From assembly GCA_028278555.1 (NCBI GenBank), contig JANQEA010000026.1, positions 62,001 to 126,000 of the forward strand: a stretch of 64,000 nucleotides of DNA, given 5' to 3'. Below are positions 1-8,817 of the stretch, one piece after another. The position numbers and the translations under genes are program-made. Below the pieces are notes generated by a model. That model had not been told where the DNA came from and made no database searches. It was given only the letters and a program-made list of their open reading frames with translations. The first letter of the stretch is position 1; each line of letters starts with the position of its first letter. The DNA comes from Candidatus Bipolaricaulota bacterium. Lineage in GTDB: Bacteria; Bipolaricaulota; Bipolaricaulia; UBA7950; UBA9294.

Positions 1-255
1 CGCCTCGAGACAGGTCTTTCCTTCTTTCGTGTCTGTCGGACGGCCGCCGAGACCGTCCGCGATGACTAAGATCCCGTGCATGGTCACCTTTCCCCACAAG
101 TCACCCGGTCAGGTGCACGATACTTCACGCTCCTCCGCGTTTCAACGCGCTTCCGCCCCCTTCGAGAACGGCATATACGCTTGCGGTACGACCCAGACTG
201 CGCATACTGTCGCGCGGCCACGCGCATCACTCGTCAAGGAGGCGGATCGAGTCGG
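1..255. other. Upstream region of sucC, no gene seen
   Basis: About 250 bases with no credible reading frame of its own. A possible weak sigma70 promoter is TTGCGG at 181-186, a 16-base spacer and CATACT at 203-208. This would give a leader of roughly 40 bases before the sucC start. The GGAGG at 238-242 is the likely ribosome binding site, at a rather long distance from the ATG. Confidence 0.35.
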
Positions 256-1425
256 ATGAAGATCCACGAGTACCAAGCGAAGGAGCTGTTCGCCATCTAT
301 GGCATCCCTGTGGCGCTCTCAAGAGCCGTCACGAGCGTCGAGGATGCCGTCAACGCTGGCAAGGAGATCGGATCGCCGGTTGTCGTCAAGGCGCAGATCC
401 ACGCCGGCGGACGCGGAAAAGGTGGCGGGATTGCGCTCGCCAAGGACGAAGCGGCCGTTCGAGAGGCAGCCGATCGCATCCTCGGGACGGCGCTCGTCAC
501 GCCGCAGACCGGCCCGGAGGGTCGCGTCGTCCGGACACTCCTGATCGAGAAGGCAAGCGAGATCGCCTCCGAGTTCTATCTGGCGATCACGGTCGACCGA
601 GCGCGACGTCAGGCCGTCGCCATCGCCAGCCGAGCGGGTGGCGTCAACATCGAGGAGACAGCGGAGAAGGATCCGGACGCGATCCTCAAGGAATGGATCG
701 AGCCTGCGATCGGACTCCGCCCCTTCCAGGCGCATCGGCTCGTGCGAAAGCTCGGCCTCCCCAAGGCGGCCGTCCGGCCGGCGACGAAGCTGATCCTCAA
801 CCTCTACAAGCTGTTCTGCTCTGAGGATTGCTCTCTCGCCGAGATCAACCCACTCGCCATCACCGCGGACGATGAACTCGTCGCGATCGACGCCAAGCTG
901 ACCTTCGACGACAGCGGCCTCTTCCGTCACCCGGCAACACAGGAACTGCGCGATCTCTCCGAGGAGGATCCGCTCGAGGTCGAAGCGACCGCCGTCAACC
1001 TGAACTACATCAAGCTCGACGGCAACGTCGGCTGCCTCGTCAACGGCGCCGGTCTCGCGATGGCGACGATGGATCTGATCGACCACGTCGGCGCGCGGCC
1101 GGCCAACTTCCTCGACGTCGGCGGCGGCGCCACCGCCGAGATGATCGAGAAAGGCTTCCGCATCCTCGTCGGCGATCCGGATGTCGAAGCCGTCTTCATC
1201 AACATCTTCGGCGGCATCCTCCGCTGCGACATCCTCGCCGAGGGTGTCGTCGCGGCGGCGAAGGCGGTCGACGTGAAGCTCCCGGTCATCGTCCGACTCG
1301 AGGGAACGAACGTCGAAGCCGGGCGCGAGATTCTCGCGAGCTCCGGGCTCGAATTCCGGACGGCATCCGACCTCGAAGAGGCGGCCGAAATGGTCGGCGA
1401 CGTGGTGAAGGGGGTGGCGACATGA
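256..1425 (+). CDS. sucC: Succinyl-CoA synthetase (ADP/GDP-forming) beta subunit
   Basis: Nucleotide-binding and succinate-binding subunit of succinyl-CoA synthetase, which interconverts succinate and succinyl-CoA with substrate-level phosphorylation. The 389-residue product starts with the family's [12 protein letters not shown] and has the ATP-grasp glycine-rich stretch GGRGKGGG near residue 55. It also has the C-terminal CoA-ligase part with the [18 protein letters not shown] segment. Length is normal for SucC (about 385-390). The ATG at 256 is chosen because family homology begins there, although the frame is open further upstream. The stop overlaps the sucD start by four bases (ATGA), so the two subunits are translationally coupled. 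In this context it can run in the direction that feeds succinyl-CoA to the Kor enzyme encoded downstream. Confidence 0.95.
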   Translation: MKIHEYQAKELFAIYGIPVALSRAVTSVEDAVNAGKEIGSPVVVKAQIHAGGRGKGGGIALAKDEAAVREAADRILGTALVTPQTGPEGRVVRTLLIEKASEIASEFYLAITVDRARRQAVAIASRAGGVNIEETAEKDPDAILKEWIEPAIGLRPFQAHRLVRKLGLPKAAVRPATKLILNLYKLFCSEDCSLAEINPLAITADDELVAIDAKLTFDDSGLFRHPATQELRDLSEEDPLEVEATAVNLNYIKLDGNVGCLVNGAGLAMATMDLIDHVGARPANFLDVGGGATAEMIEKGFRILVGDPDVEAVFINIFGGILRCDILAEGVVAAAKAVDVKLPVIVRLEGTNVEAGREILASSGLEFRTASDLEEAAEMVGDVVKGVAT

Positions 1426-2294
1426 GCATCCTGATCGATGAGCAGACGCGCGCAATGGTGCAGGGGATCACCGGTGGCGAGGGCCGCTTCCACACCGAGC
1501 GAATGCTCCAGGATGGAACGAACATCGTCGCTGGCGTCACGCCTGGCAAAGCGAGCGAGTCCGTCGAGGGCGTTCCTGTGTTTGACACCGTCTCCGACGC
1601 CGTCGCCGAGACGGGCGCGAACGCGTCGATCCTCTTCGTGCCCCCCCCCTTCGCGGCCGACGCGATCCTCGAAGCGGCCGAAGCGGGCATCGAATTGATT
1701 GTCTGCCTGACGGAGGGAGTTCCCGTTCACGACATGCTCCCCGTCCGACGCTACGTCGACCTCGTCGGCACGAAGCTGATCGGGCCGAACACGCCAGGCT
1801 TGATCAGCCCGGGCAAGTCGAAGCTCGGCGTCATGGCCGGCTACATCCACAAGCCGGGCTCGATCGGCATCATCTCCCGCAGCGGCACGCTCACCTACGA
1901 GGTCGTCCATCAGCTGACGACCCTCGGGATCGGCCAGTCGACGTGCGTCGGCATCGGTGGCGACCCGATCGTCGGACTCTCCTACAAGGAGCTCCTGCCG
2001 ATGTTCGAGCAGGATCCCGAAACGGAAGGGATCATCCTGATCGGCGAGATCGGCGGCTCGGCCGAGGAAGAGGCCGCAGAACTGATCGAGAGGGAGATCT
2101 CGAAGCCCGTCGTCGCCTTCATCGCCGGTCGAACGGCCCCGCCCGGGCGGCGGATGGGCCACGCCGGGGCGATCATCGCCGGCGGCTCCGGCACCGCCGA
2201 AGCGAAGATGCAAGCGCTCATCGGCGCCGGCGTGACGGTCGCTGCCAGCCCGGCCGAAATCGGCGCATCGATGGCGGAGAGGCTCAGTTCGTAG
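1422..2294 (+). CDS. sucD: Succinyl-CoA synthetase alpha subunit
   Basis: CoA-binding, phosphohistidine-carrying subunit of succinyl-CoA synthetase (290 residues, family usual about 288). The N-terminal Rossmann-like CoA-binding domain is followed by the ligase domain with [10 protein letters not shown] near 151-160. The [10 protein letters not shown] motif contains the catalytic His at about residue 247. It overlaps sucC by four bases. After the stop there is a 263-base gap before korC, which carries regulatory palindromes. sucCD is therefore probably a separate transcription unit that works with the 16-gene run that follows. Confidence 0.95.
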   Translation: MSILIDEQTRAMVQGITGGEGRFHTERMLQDGTNIVAGVTPGKASESVEGVPVFDTVSDAVAETGANASILFVPPPFAADAILEAAEAGIELIVCLTEGVPVHDMLPVRRYVDLVGTKLIGPNTPGLISPGKSKLGVMAGYIHKPGSIGIISRSGTLTYEVVHQLTTLGIGQSTCVGIGGDPIVGLSYKELLPMFEQDPETEGIILIGEIGGSAEEEAAELIEREISKPVVAFIAGRTAPPGRRMGHAGAIIAGGSGTAEAKMQALIGAGVTVAASPAEIGASMAERLSS

Positions 2295-2557
2295 TCACCG
2301 CCAGTGCTGGCCTCGTGGCGGCAAACGAGCGAGCGTGAGCCAGACTCTCCGCACGAGAAGCGAGCCGCTCCATTCCCGGTCGGGACTGGCTTTCGGTGGC
2401 CGAGCAGCCTGCATCATAGCCCGTTTCTCGCATATCGAGATCCAGTCAGCGGACACTGATCACCCCGCGTAGATTTCGATGTCATACCACCCTAAGATAC
2501 GTGCATCCTAAGATCCTGAGGCGGTCATTTCGTCTCGTATAGCGAGATCATAAGACG
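2295..2557. promoter_or_regulatory. Regulatory gap before korC with two TCTCG-N5-CGAGA palindromes
   Basis: The gap holds two copies of one inverted repeat: TCTCG-CATAT-CGAGA at 2426-2440 and TCTCG-TATAG-CGAGA at 2533-2547, with centres 107 bases apart. The second covers a TATAGC (2538-2543) that could be the -10 element of the operon and ends only ten bases before the korC ATG. A CCTAAGAT direct repeat lies between the two. No Shine-Dalgarno sequence precedes korC. A dimeric repressor binding both sites, possibly with looping, is an inference from the geometry. A short CCGCCA/TGGCGG stem right after sucD lacks a U-run. Confidence 0.6.
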
Positions 2558-3112
2558 ATGAGAACTGAGATTCGATTCGCAGGATTCGGCGGACAAGGGA
2601 TCATCTCGGCCGGCAAGATCACCGGCAAGGCAGCCACGATCTTCGACGGAAAACACGCCGTGATGATGCAGTCGTACGGCCCTGAGGCGCGTGGGGGCGC
2701 CTGCAACGCGGACCTCGTCGTCGCCAACGCGATGATCGGGTCTCCTCAACTCGAACTCCCCGTCCAGGCCGTCATCATGTCGCAAGAGGCGTACGAGAAG
2801 TACGGCCAAGCCATCGACCCGGAAGGAACCCTCATCGTCGACGAGGACCTCGTCGACATGTCGGAGATCCCTCCGCCTGTCAGCAAGGTCTACAAGATCC
2901 CGGCGACTCGCATCGCTGACGGACTCGGAAAGAAGATCGTCTCCAACGTGGTCATGCTCGGAGCGATGACGGCGATCACCGGCATCGTCTCCAAGGACGC
3001 GATGCGCGACGCGATTCTCTCCTCAGTGCCTCCTCATACGAAGCAACTCAACGAACAAGCGTATGACGCAGGCTACACGCAGGGAAGGGAGGCACTGAGT
3101 GGCGACTCCTAG
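2558..3112 (+). CDS. korC: 2-oxoacid:ferredoxin oxidoreductase gamma subunit (KorC)
   Basis: Gamma subunit of the 2-oxoglutarate:ferredoxin oxidoreductase, whose other subunits are encoded at 12.1-14.5 kb in the same run. The 184-residue product begins RTEIRFAGFGGQGI, the KorC/PorC signature, and has QSYGPEARGGACNADLV around residues 36-54. Length is typical of the family. There is no visible Shine-Dalgarno sequence, and a -10-like TATAGC lies only about 15 bases upstream, so the message may be nearly leaderless. The 3' end overlaps hdrA by 14 bases. The split of korC from korDAB, with the whole Mvh-Hdr-Frd module between them, suggests that all these subunits are made together. Confidence 0.92.
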   Translation: MRTEIRFAGFGGQGIISAGKITGKAATIFDGKHAVMMQSYGPEARGGACNADLVVANAMIGSPQLELPVQAVIMSQEAYEKYGQAIDPEGTLIVDEDLVDMSEIPPPVSKVYKIPATRIADGLGKKIVSNVVMLGAMTAITGIVSKDAMRDAILSSVPPHTKQLNEQAYDAGYTQGREALSGDS

Positions 3113-5057
3113 AATCGGCGTCTTCGTCTGCCGGTGCGGCCTGAACATCGAGCGAACGGTCGATACTCAGGTCGTTGCCGATGCTCTCGCCGAGCATCCG
3201 GGCGTCGCGCACGCGGACGTCTACGACTACATGTGCTCCGATCCAGGACAGGTCAAGATCAAGGACGCGATCGTCGAGCATCGTCTGACCGGCATCGTCG
3301 TCGCCGCCTGTTCCCCGTCGATGCACGAACCGACGTTCCGCCGCGCCGCGGCCGAAGTGGGCATGAATCCCTACCTCGTCGAGATGGCCAACATCCGCGA
3401 GCACTGCAGCTGGGTGCACGACGACCGGGGAGACGCAACCGAGAAGGCGGTGCGCATCACGCGGACGATGATTGAGAAAGTCAAGGGAAACCATCCGCTC
3501 GAGGACGTCCAGATCGACCACGTCGACAAGTGCCTGGTCATCGGCGGTGGCATCGCCGGAATCCAGGCGGCCCTCGACGTCGCCGAGGCCGGCTTCGAGG
3601 TTCTTCTCGTCGAGAAGGAGCCGACCCTCGGCGGCCACATGGCCCAGCTCTCCGAGACGTTCCCGACCCTCGACTGCTCGCAGTGCATCCTGACGCCGAA
3701 GATGGTCGAGGCCTCCAGACACCCGAACATCACCGTCCACACTTACAGCGAGGTGCTCGACGTTTCAGGATACGTCGGCAATTACACAGTCAAGATCCGC
3801 AAGAACCCGACCTACGTCGATCCGGAGAAGTGCAACCTCTGCGGCGACTGCACCGAGGTCTGCCCGGAGTCGACCAAGTCCGAGTTCGAACGCGGCCTCG
3901 CCGAGCGCAAGGCGATCTACATCCCGTTCCAGCAGGCAATCCCCTCGTCGTACACGCTGGACGAGAAGACGTGCCTCGGCCTGCACCCGCTGCGTTGCAG
4001 CGAGTGCCAGAAGGTCTGCGAGCCGGGTGCGATCGACTACGACATGGTCCCCGAAATCCTCGAAGAAGAGGTCGCGGCGATCATCGTGGCCACCGGCTAC
4101 GACCCCTATCCGATCCTGAACCTGGCCGAGTACGGTGCCGGCGACGTGCCGGACGTCATCGACGGCCTCCAGTTCGAGCGGCTCCTGTCGGCCTCCGGCC
4201 CGACGGGAGGCGAGGTCCGACGTCCGTCCGACGGACGCGTCCCGAAGAAGGTCGTCTTCGTTCAGTGCGCCGGTTCCCGCGATCCGGAGAACCACAATTC
4301 CTACTGCTCGAAGATCTGCTGCATGTACACAGCAAAACATGCCCTCCTCTACCGCCACGCCGTCCACGATGGCGAGGCGACCGTCTTCTACATCGACGTG
4401 CGCGCCGGCGGGAAGGGCTATGAGGAGTTCATCCAGAACGCGACCGAGGAGGAGCGGATCCGCTACCTCCGCGGCAAGGTCGCCCGCATCTTCCGTGAGG
4501 GCGAACAGGTCAAGGTCTGGGGCGTCGACACGATCTCGGGCAAGCGCGTCGATCTCGACGCCGACCTCGTCGTGCTGGCGACGTCGATGGATCCGCACCC
4601 GACGACCGAGGCCATCACGAAGACGTTGAAGATCAGCTGCGGCGGAGAGGGATTCCTGAAGGAAGCGCATCCGAAACTCCGCCCGGTCGAGTCGTTGACC
4701 GCCGGCGTTTTCGTCGCCGGCGCAGGCCAGGGGCCGAAGGACATCCCCGAGTCGGTCGCTCAGGCGAGCGGGGCCGCCGCGAAGGCGATCGCTCTCCTCG
4801 CACAGGAGAAGCTGACGCATTCCCCGGAGGTCGTATCGATCGATGAGGAGGTCTGCGGTGGCTGCGGCGTCTGCGTAGGAATGTGCCCGTACGGCGCGCT
4901 GTCGCTGAACGGAGCCGGCGTCGCCGAGTGCAACGAGGTCCTCTGCGAGAGCTGTGGCACCTGCGTCTCAGCCTGTCCGACCGGCGCGGCGCAGCTGAAG
5001 AACCTAACGGACGACCAAGTCCGGGAGATGATCGAGGTGGCACTCGCCAATGTCTGA
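3099..5057 (+). CDS. hdrA: HdrA-type electron-bifurcating flavoprotein
   Basis: FAD- and iron-sulfur-containing HdrA subunit, the site of flavin-based electron bifurcation in Hdr complexes. The 652-residue product matches the usual length. In order it shows an N-terminal Cys motif (FVCRCGLNI), a dinucleotide fold (GGGIAGIQAALDVAEAGF near 148), the conserved TLDCSQCILTPKM region, a ferredoxin domain starting CNLCGDCTEVCP near 247, a further Cys-rich segment (CSECQKVCEPGA), an ATGYDPY flavin segment, CSKICCMYTAKHA, and a C-terminal two-cluster ferredoxin (CGGCGVCVGMCP and CESCGTCVSACP). GTG at 3099 is preferred because AGGGAGG precedes it. It overlaps korC and mvhD. In methanogens the partner oxidants are CoM-S-S-CoB and ferredoxin. 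Here the frdAB genes suggest fumarate as the high-potential acceptor. Confidence 0.93.
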   Translation: MATPRIGVFVCRCGLNIERTVDTQVVADALAEHPGVAHADVYDYMCSDPGQVKIKDAIVEHRLTGIVVAACSPSMHEPTFRRAAAEVGMNPYLVEMANIREHCSWVHDDRGDATEKAVRITRTMIEKVKGNHPLEDVQIDHVDKCLVIGGGIAGIQAALDVAEAGFEVLLVEKEPTLGGHMAQLSETFPTLDCSQCILTPKMVEASRHPNITVHTYSEVLDVSGYVGNYTVKIRKNPTYVDPEKCNLCGDCTEVCPESTKSEFERGLAERKAIYIPFQQAIPSSYTLDEKTCLGLHPLRCSECQKVCEPGAIDYDMVPEILEEEVAAIIVATGYDPYPILNLAEYGAGDVPDVIDGLQFERLLSASGPTGGEVRRPSDGRVPKKVVFVQCAGSRDPENHNSYCSKICCMYTAKHALLYRHAVHDGEATVFYIDVRAGGKGYEEFIQNATEEERIRYLRGKVARIFREGEQVKVWGVDTISGKRVDLDADLVVLATSMDPHPTTEAITKTLKISCGGEGFLKEAHPKLRPVESLTAGVFVAGAGQGPKDIPESVAQASGAAAKAIALLAQEKLTHSPEVVSIDEEVCGGCGVCVGMCPYGALSLNGAGVAECNEVLCESCGTCVSACPTGAAQLKNLTDDQVREMIEVALANV

Positions 5058-5538
5058 CAAGAACGGATCCTTTGAACCGAGAATCGTCGCCTTCCTCTGC
5101 CGCTGGTGCTCGTACGCGGGAGCCGACCTGGCCGGCGTCAGTCGGATGCAGTACCCGCCGAACGTGATCCCAATGCGTGTCAACTGCTCGGGCCGCGTGG
5201 ACGCAGGTGCGGTGATGAAGGCCCTCGAGAAGGGGGCCGACGCCGTCCTCATCGGAGGCTGCCACCCGGGCGACTGCCACTATGTCAGCGGCAACTACAA
5301 GACGCGCCGAAGGATCATCCTCCTGAAGCGCGCCCTCTCCGAGGTCGGCATCGACCCGCGCCGCGTCCACCTGGAGTGGATCAGCGCGAGCGAGGGGGGC
5401 AAGTTCCAGAAGACGATCACCTCGTACGTCGATCTCATCCGGTCCCTCGGGCCGAGCCCTGTCGGGCTTGCGAAGGGCCAGGACAGCGGCAGCGAGGAGA
5501 CGGAGAAGGTCGCTGTGGGGGTGGCCGATGCCGAATAG
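5050..5538 (+). CDS. mvhD: MvhD-type iron-sulfur adapter between hydrogenase and Hdr
   Basis: Small [2Fe-2S] protein that passes electrons from the hydrogenase MvhAG to HdrA. The 162-residue product has the MvhD (FlpD) hallmarks: FLCRWCSYAGADLAG near the N-terminus, MRVNCSGRV near residue 55, and GGCHPGDCHY near 80-90, carrying the cluster cysteines. It overlaps hdrA by eight bases and mvhG by eleven, consistent with a fixed-stoichiometry complex. Length agrees with the family (about 140-160). Its presence beside hdrA is strong evidence that the hydrogenase feeds HdrABC rather than another acceptor. Confidence 0.93.
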   Translation: MSDKNGSFEPRIVAFLCRWCSYAGADLAGVSRMQYPPNVIPMRVNCSGRVDAGAVMKALEKGADAVLIGGCHPGDCHYVSGNYKTRRRIILLKRALSEVGIDPRRVHLEWISASEGGKFQKTITSYVDLIRSLGPSPVGLAKGQDSGSEETEKVAVGVADAE

Positions 5539-6508
5539 TGACGGACCGAAGCTGAAGATCGGCGTCTACTGGGCTGCCTCCTGCGGCGGCTGCGACTGCG
5601 CCCTGCTCGAAGTCAACGAGAAGATCCTCGACGTCGCCGCGGCGGCCGACATCCTACTCTGGCCCTGCGCCGCCGACGCGAAGTACTCCGACCTTCGGGA
5701 CTACAAGAATGGCGAGATGGATCTCGTTCTCTTCAACGGCGCGATGCGCACCGAGGAGAATAGAGAAATCGCCGAGCTGATCCGGGCGAAGACGAAGTAC
5801 CTCGTCGCCTTTGGATCCTGCGCCCACACCGGCGGCGTGATCGGACTCGCCAACCTCTCGACGCGCGAGGAGATCTTCTCTCGCGTCTTCGGGGACAAGG
5901 CGAACTGGCCGGAGCTCGAGGTCTCCCAGAACGGCGGGACGCTTCATCTGCCCGAATTCCTCAACACGCTGACGCCGCTCGACGCGGTCGTCGACGTCGA
6001 CTACTACGTCCCCGGCTGCCCGCCGCCGGTGGGCATCGTGAGCGATCTCTTCGGTGCGCTCCTCGAGGGGAACCTCCCGCCGACGGGCACCGTCTTCGCC
6101 TCGTCGAAGAACCTGTGCGACGAGTGCGCGCGGGAGCAGGAGCAGCTCAGGATCTCGCAGATCCTGAGGCCACATGAGCAGGAGCCCGACCCGGTGAAGT
6201 GTCTGCTCGATCAGGGCTTCGTCTGCATGGGACCTGCCACGCGCGGCGGCTGCAAGGCCGTCTGCCCGGCGGCCAACATGCCGTGCACCGGCTGCGCAGG
6301 CCCGACGGCCAACATCGAAGATCAGGGCGCCGCGATGCTGAACACGCTCGCCTCTCTCGTCGGAACCGGCGAGGAGGGGGAGGACCAGCTCGAGGCCGAG
6401 GACGCCATCCTGGCGCAGCTCGACGACGTGGTCGGAACGTTCTACCGCTTCAGCTCCGCCACAACGCTCTTCAAAGGACGCTACCATGAGCCCAACGCGA
6501 CAGGTTAG
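5528..6508 (+). CDS. mvhG: [NiFe]-hydrogenase small subunit, MvhG type
   Basis: Electron-transferring small subunit of a cytoplasmic group 3c (Mvh/Vhu-like) hydrogenase. The 326-residue product has the proximal-cluster motif GVYWAASCGGCDCALLE near the N-terminus, FGSCAHTGG near 95, PGCPPP near 165, and a Cys-rich C-terminal part with CKAVCPAANMPCTGCAGP. No twin-arginine signal is present, so the enzyme is cytoplasmic. The ATG at 5528, inside the end of mvhD, is preferred because similarity starts with MPNSDGPKLKIGVYW. The reading frame further upstream gives only low-complexity Arg/Ala sequence. Confidence 0.93.
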   Translation: MPNSDGPKLKIGVYWAASCGGCDCALLEVNEKILDVAAAADILLWPCAADAKYSDLRDYKNGEMDLVLFNGAMRTEENREIAELIRAKTKYLVAFGSCAHTGGVIGLANLSTREEIFSRVFGDKANWPELEVSQNGGTLHLPEFLNTLTPLDAVVDVDYYVPGCPPPVGIVSDLFGALLEGNLPPTGTVFASSKNLCDECAREQEQLRISQILRPHEQEPDPVKCLLDQGFVCMGPATRGGCKAVCPAANMPCTGCAGPTANIEDQGAAMLNTLASLVGTGEEGEDQLEAEDAILAQLDDVVGTFYRFSSATTLFKGRYHEPNATG

Positions 6509-7949
6509 CATCGACCCGATCACGCGTCTCGAAGGGCACGGCAAGATCGAACTCTTCCTCGACGACGCCGGAAACCTTCAGGACGCCTTCTTCCAGATTC
6601 CAGAGCTACGCGGATTCGAGGAGTTCTGCCGCGGCCGCCAGGGCGAAGACATGCCCCAGATCACCGAACGGATCTGCGGCGTCTGCCCGGAGGCGCACCA
6701 CTTCGCCTCCACGAAGGCGCTCGACGCCTGCTACGGCGCGCCGCCGCCGCCGCGAGCCAAGCTCCTGCGCGAACTCCTCTACAACGCGTACACGTTCTCC
6801 GACCACCTGCTCCACTTCTACTACCTCGGCGGACCCGACTTCCTCGTCGGCCCGTACGCGCCACCGCTCGAGCGGAACATCCTCGGCGTCGTCGCCAAGG
6901 TCGGACTGGAGCTCGGCGGAGAGGTGATCAAGCACCGCGCCTACGGCCAGAAGATCATCGAGATCGTCGGCGGCCGGCCGATTCACCCGGTCACCGGGAT
7001 CCCGGGCGGTCAATCGAAGGGGATTACGCCGGAGGAGCAGGAGGAGATCCGGGCGATGACCGCATCGGCGGTCGAGTTCGCCAAGGCGACGATCGACATC
7101 TTCCACAACGCGCTGCTGAAGGACGAGAACTTCACGAAGTTCATCTCCGACAAGGCCCAGCACATGCCGACGTACTACATGGGCCTCGTCGACGAGACGG
7201 GCGCGATCAACTTCTACGACGGCGAAGTTCGGATCGTCGGTCCGGACGGCTCGCAGTTCGCGCAGGTCGGTGCGGACGAGATCCTGAACCTGATCGACGA
7301 GCGGACGGAGCCCTGGACCTACGTCAAGATCCCATACCTCAAGGATGTCGGCTGGAAGGGCTTCGAGGCGGGTGCCGACAGCGGCATCTATCGCGTCGGC
7401 CCGCTGGCGCGCGTCAACATGTGCACGCACATCGGGACCCCGCTGGCACAGGCCGAGTACGAGCGATTTACCGAGTACTTCGGCGGCGGGCCTGTCCACG
7501 CCACGTTCGCCTTCCACTGGGCACGGCTGATCGAGATGCTCTCGGCAGCCGAGCGAACCGCAGCGATCATCGAGCAGCCGGAACTGATGGACGGACCGCT
7601 GCGAACACCCCTCGGCGAGCCGGGCTCCGGCGTCGGCGTGATCGAAGCTGCCCGCGGCGTGCTCATTCATGACTACAAGCTGGACGAGCGGGGACTGATC
7701 GACGATGTGAACCTGATCGTTGCGACGACGCACAACGTCGCCGCGATCTCCCTCTCGATCAAGGACATGGCGAAGGCCGTCGTGAAGGATGGGAACGTCG
7801 ACGAGGGGATCCTGAACCTCGTCGAGATGAGCTTCCGCAATTACGACCCCTGCCTCGCCTGCGCGACCCACGCCCTTCCCGGGCAGATGCCGCTCGTCAT
7901 CGACGTGCATGACGCCGACGGAGACGTGGTCGAGAGGATCGAACGATGA
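6486..7949 (+). CDS. mvhA: [NiFe]-hydrogenase large subunit, MvhA type
   Basis: Catalytic subunit that splits H2. The 487-residue product carries both nickel-binding motifs: RICGVCPEAH with C64 and C67, and DPCLACATH with C456 and C459. A roughly 24-residue tail follows the last motif and is the probable substrate of the maturation protease encoded immediately downstream. The opening SIDPITRLEGHGKIE is typical of group 3 enzymes. It overlaps mvhG by 23 bases and the protease gene by four (ATGA). No FrhB-like F420 subunit and no NAD-linked subunit lies nearby, so electrons most likely go through MvhD to HdrA. Confidence 0.95.
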   Translation: MSPTRQVSIDPITRLEGHGKIELFLDDAGNLQDAFFQIPELRGFEEFCRGRQGEDMPQITERICGVCPEAHHFASTKALDACYGAPPPPRAKLLRELLYNAYTFSDHLLHFYYLGGPDFLVGPYAPPLERNILGVVAKVGLELGGEVIKHRAYGQKIIEIVGGRPIHPVTGIPGGQSKGITPEEQEEIRAMTASAVEFAKATIDIFHNALLKDENFTKFISDKAQHMPTYYMGLVDETGAINFYDGEVRIVGPDGSQFAQVGADEILNLIDERTEPWTYVKIPYLKDVGWKGFEAGADSGIYRVGPLARVNMCTHIGTPLAQAEYERFTEYFGGGPVHATFAFHWARLIEMLSAAERTAAIIEQPELMDGPLRTPLGEPGSGVGVIEAARGVLIHDYKLDERGLIDDVNLIVATTHNVAAISLSIKDMAKAVVKDGNVDEGILNLVEMSFRNYDPCLACATHALPGQMPLVIDVHDADGDVVERIER

Positions 7950-8419
7950 AGACGCTCGTCGTCGGTTGGGGAAACCGGATCGCAGGAGATGACGCCGTCG
8001 GTATGACGGCCGCCGAGACCATCGCCGATCGGCTCGGAGACCGCAAAGACATCGATGTCATCGTCACGTCGCATGGCGGGTTCCGGCTCGCCGAACGAAC
8101 GCTCGACTTCGACTCGGTCGTCGTCCTCGACGCCCACATTGGCCAATGGGACGAGACCGCGGATGTCTCGATCACGCGGATCAAGCCGCGGAAGCTCGAG
8201 CCCCCGACGGCGACTCGTCACGACGGATCCCTCGTCGATGCGTTCCGCGCATTCAAGGCGCTCGAGAGCGAACGGCTTCCGAGCGAGATCGTTCTGATCA
8301 GCGTTCCGATCGACCCGCCGACCGAATGGTCGGAAGAGATGACGCCGGCTGCATTGGCGGCAGCCGATCGGCTGGCCGGTGCTGCGCTCCGAGAGCTGGA
8401 GGGGATTCCTGTTGGCTAG
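7946..8419 (+). CDS. [NiFe]-hydrogenase maturation endopeptidase
   Basis: Protease of the HycI/HyaD family that removes the C-terminal tail of the large subunit after nickel insertion. The 157-residue product starts with the family signature VVGWGNRIAGDDAVGM, which contains the conserved metal-binding acidic residue, and has a HGG motif near residue 40. Its start codon overlaps the mvhA stop by four bases, and mvhA has the matching cleavable tail. Its place inside the structural operon suggests it serves this hydrogenase alone. The Hyp accessory genes are not in the window. Confidence 0.85.
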   Translation: MKTLVVGWGNRIAGDDAVGMTAAETIADRLGDRKDIDVIVTSHGGFRLAERTLDFDSVVVLDAHIGQWDETADVSITRIKPRKLEPPTATRHDGSLVDAFRAFKALESERLPSEIVLISVPIDPPTEWSEEMTPAALAAADRLAGAALRELEGIPVG

Positions 8420-8810
8420 GACCAAGACGATTCCACGAGAGAACCTGCGCGAGCGCGTCGAGGAGCTGTCCGGCGAGCGCGTCTTCGCCTGCTACCAGTG
8501 CGGGATGTGCTCCTCCGGCTGCCCCTACGCTGAGCAGATGGACCGGCTGCCGAGCCAAGTCATCCGCGACCTGCAGCTCGATGACGAGACGCTGCTCGAC
8601 TCGAACGCGATGTGGGTCTGCGCGAGTTGCCTTGCCTGCGAGGTCCGCTGCCCGAAAGGCGTCGACCTCGCCAAGCTGATGGAGGCGCTCCGGCAGATAC
8701 ACCTGCGCAAGGCGCTTGATCGCGTCTCCCTCGATGACCTGTCGAAGGACGAGATCAAGAAGCTTCCCCAGATCGCGCTCGTCGCGAGCCTGAGAAAGAA
8801 GAGCGGGTGA
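8412..8810 (+). CDS. hdrC: HdrC-type two-cluster ferredoxin subunit
   Basis: Iron-sulfur subunit linking HdrA to HdrB. The product (about 132 residues) has two [4Fe-4S] motifs, CYQCGMCSSGCP near residue 27 and CASCLACEVRCP near 72, in the arrangement of HdrC. The TTG at 8412 is taken as the start because GGAGGGG sits seven bases before it and it overlaps the protease stop. A GTG at 8379 is in frame but has no better binding site. hdrB follows after seven bases. Confidence 0.88.
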   Translation: MARTKTIPRENLRERVEELSGERVFACYQCGMCSSGCPYAEQMDRLPSQVIRDLQLDDETLLDSNAMWVCASCLACEVRCPKGVDLAKLMEALRQIHLRKALDRVSLDDLSKDEIKKLPQIALVASLRKKSG

Positions 8811-8817
8811 TCGGAAC

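Noticed and set aside
319-1455. 378-codon open frame on the minus strand over sucC
   Set aside because: Antisense to a clear sucC; composition is Arg/Asp-rich shadow sequence typical of high-GC third-position bias, with no family resemblance.
2298-2321. CCGCCA/TGGCGG stem after sucD as terminator
   Set aside because: Only six pairs and no U-run.
6606-7910. 434-codon open frame antisense to mvhA
   Set aside because: Shadow of a strongly supported hydrogenase gene; no SD and no recognisable motif.
5528-7949. F420-reducing (Frh) hydrogenase
   Set aside because: No FrhB-like subunit; MvhD and HdrABC are adjacent instead.
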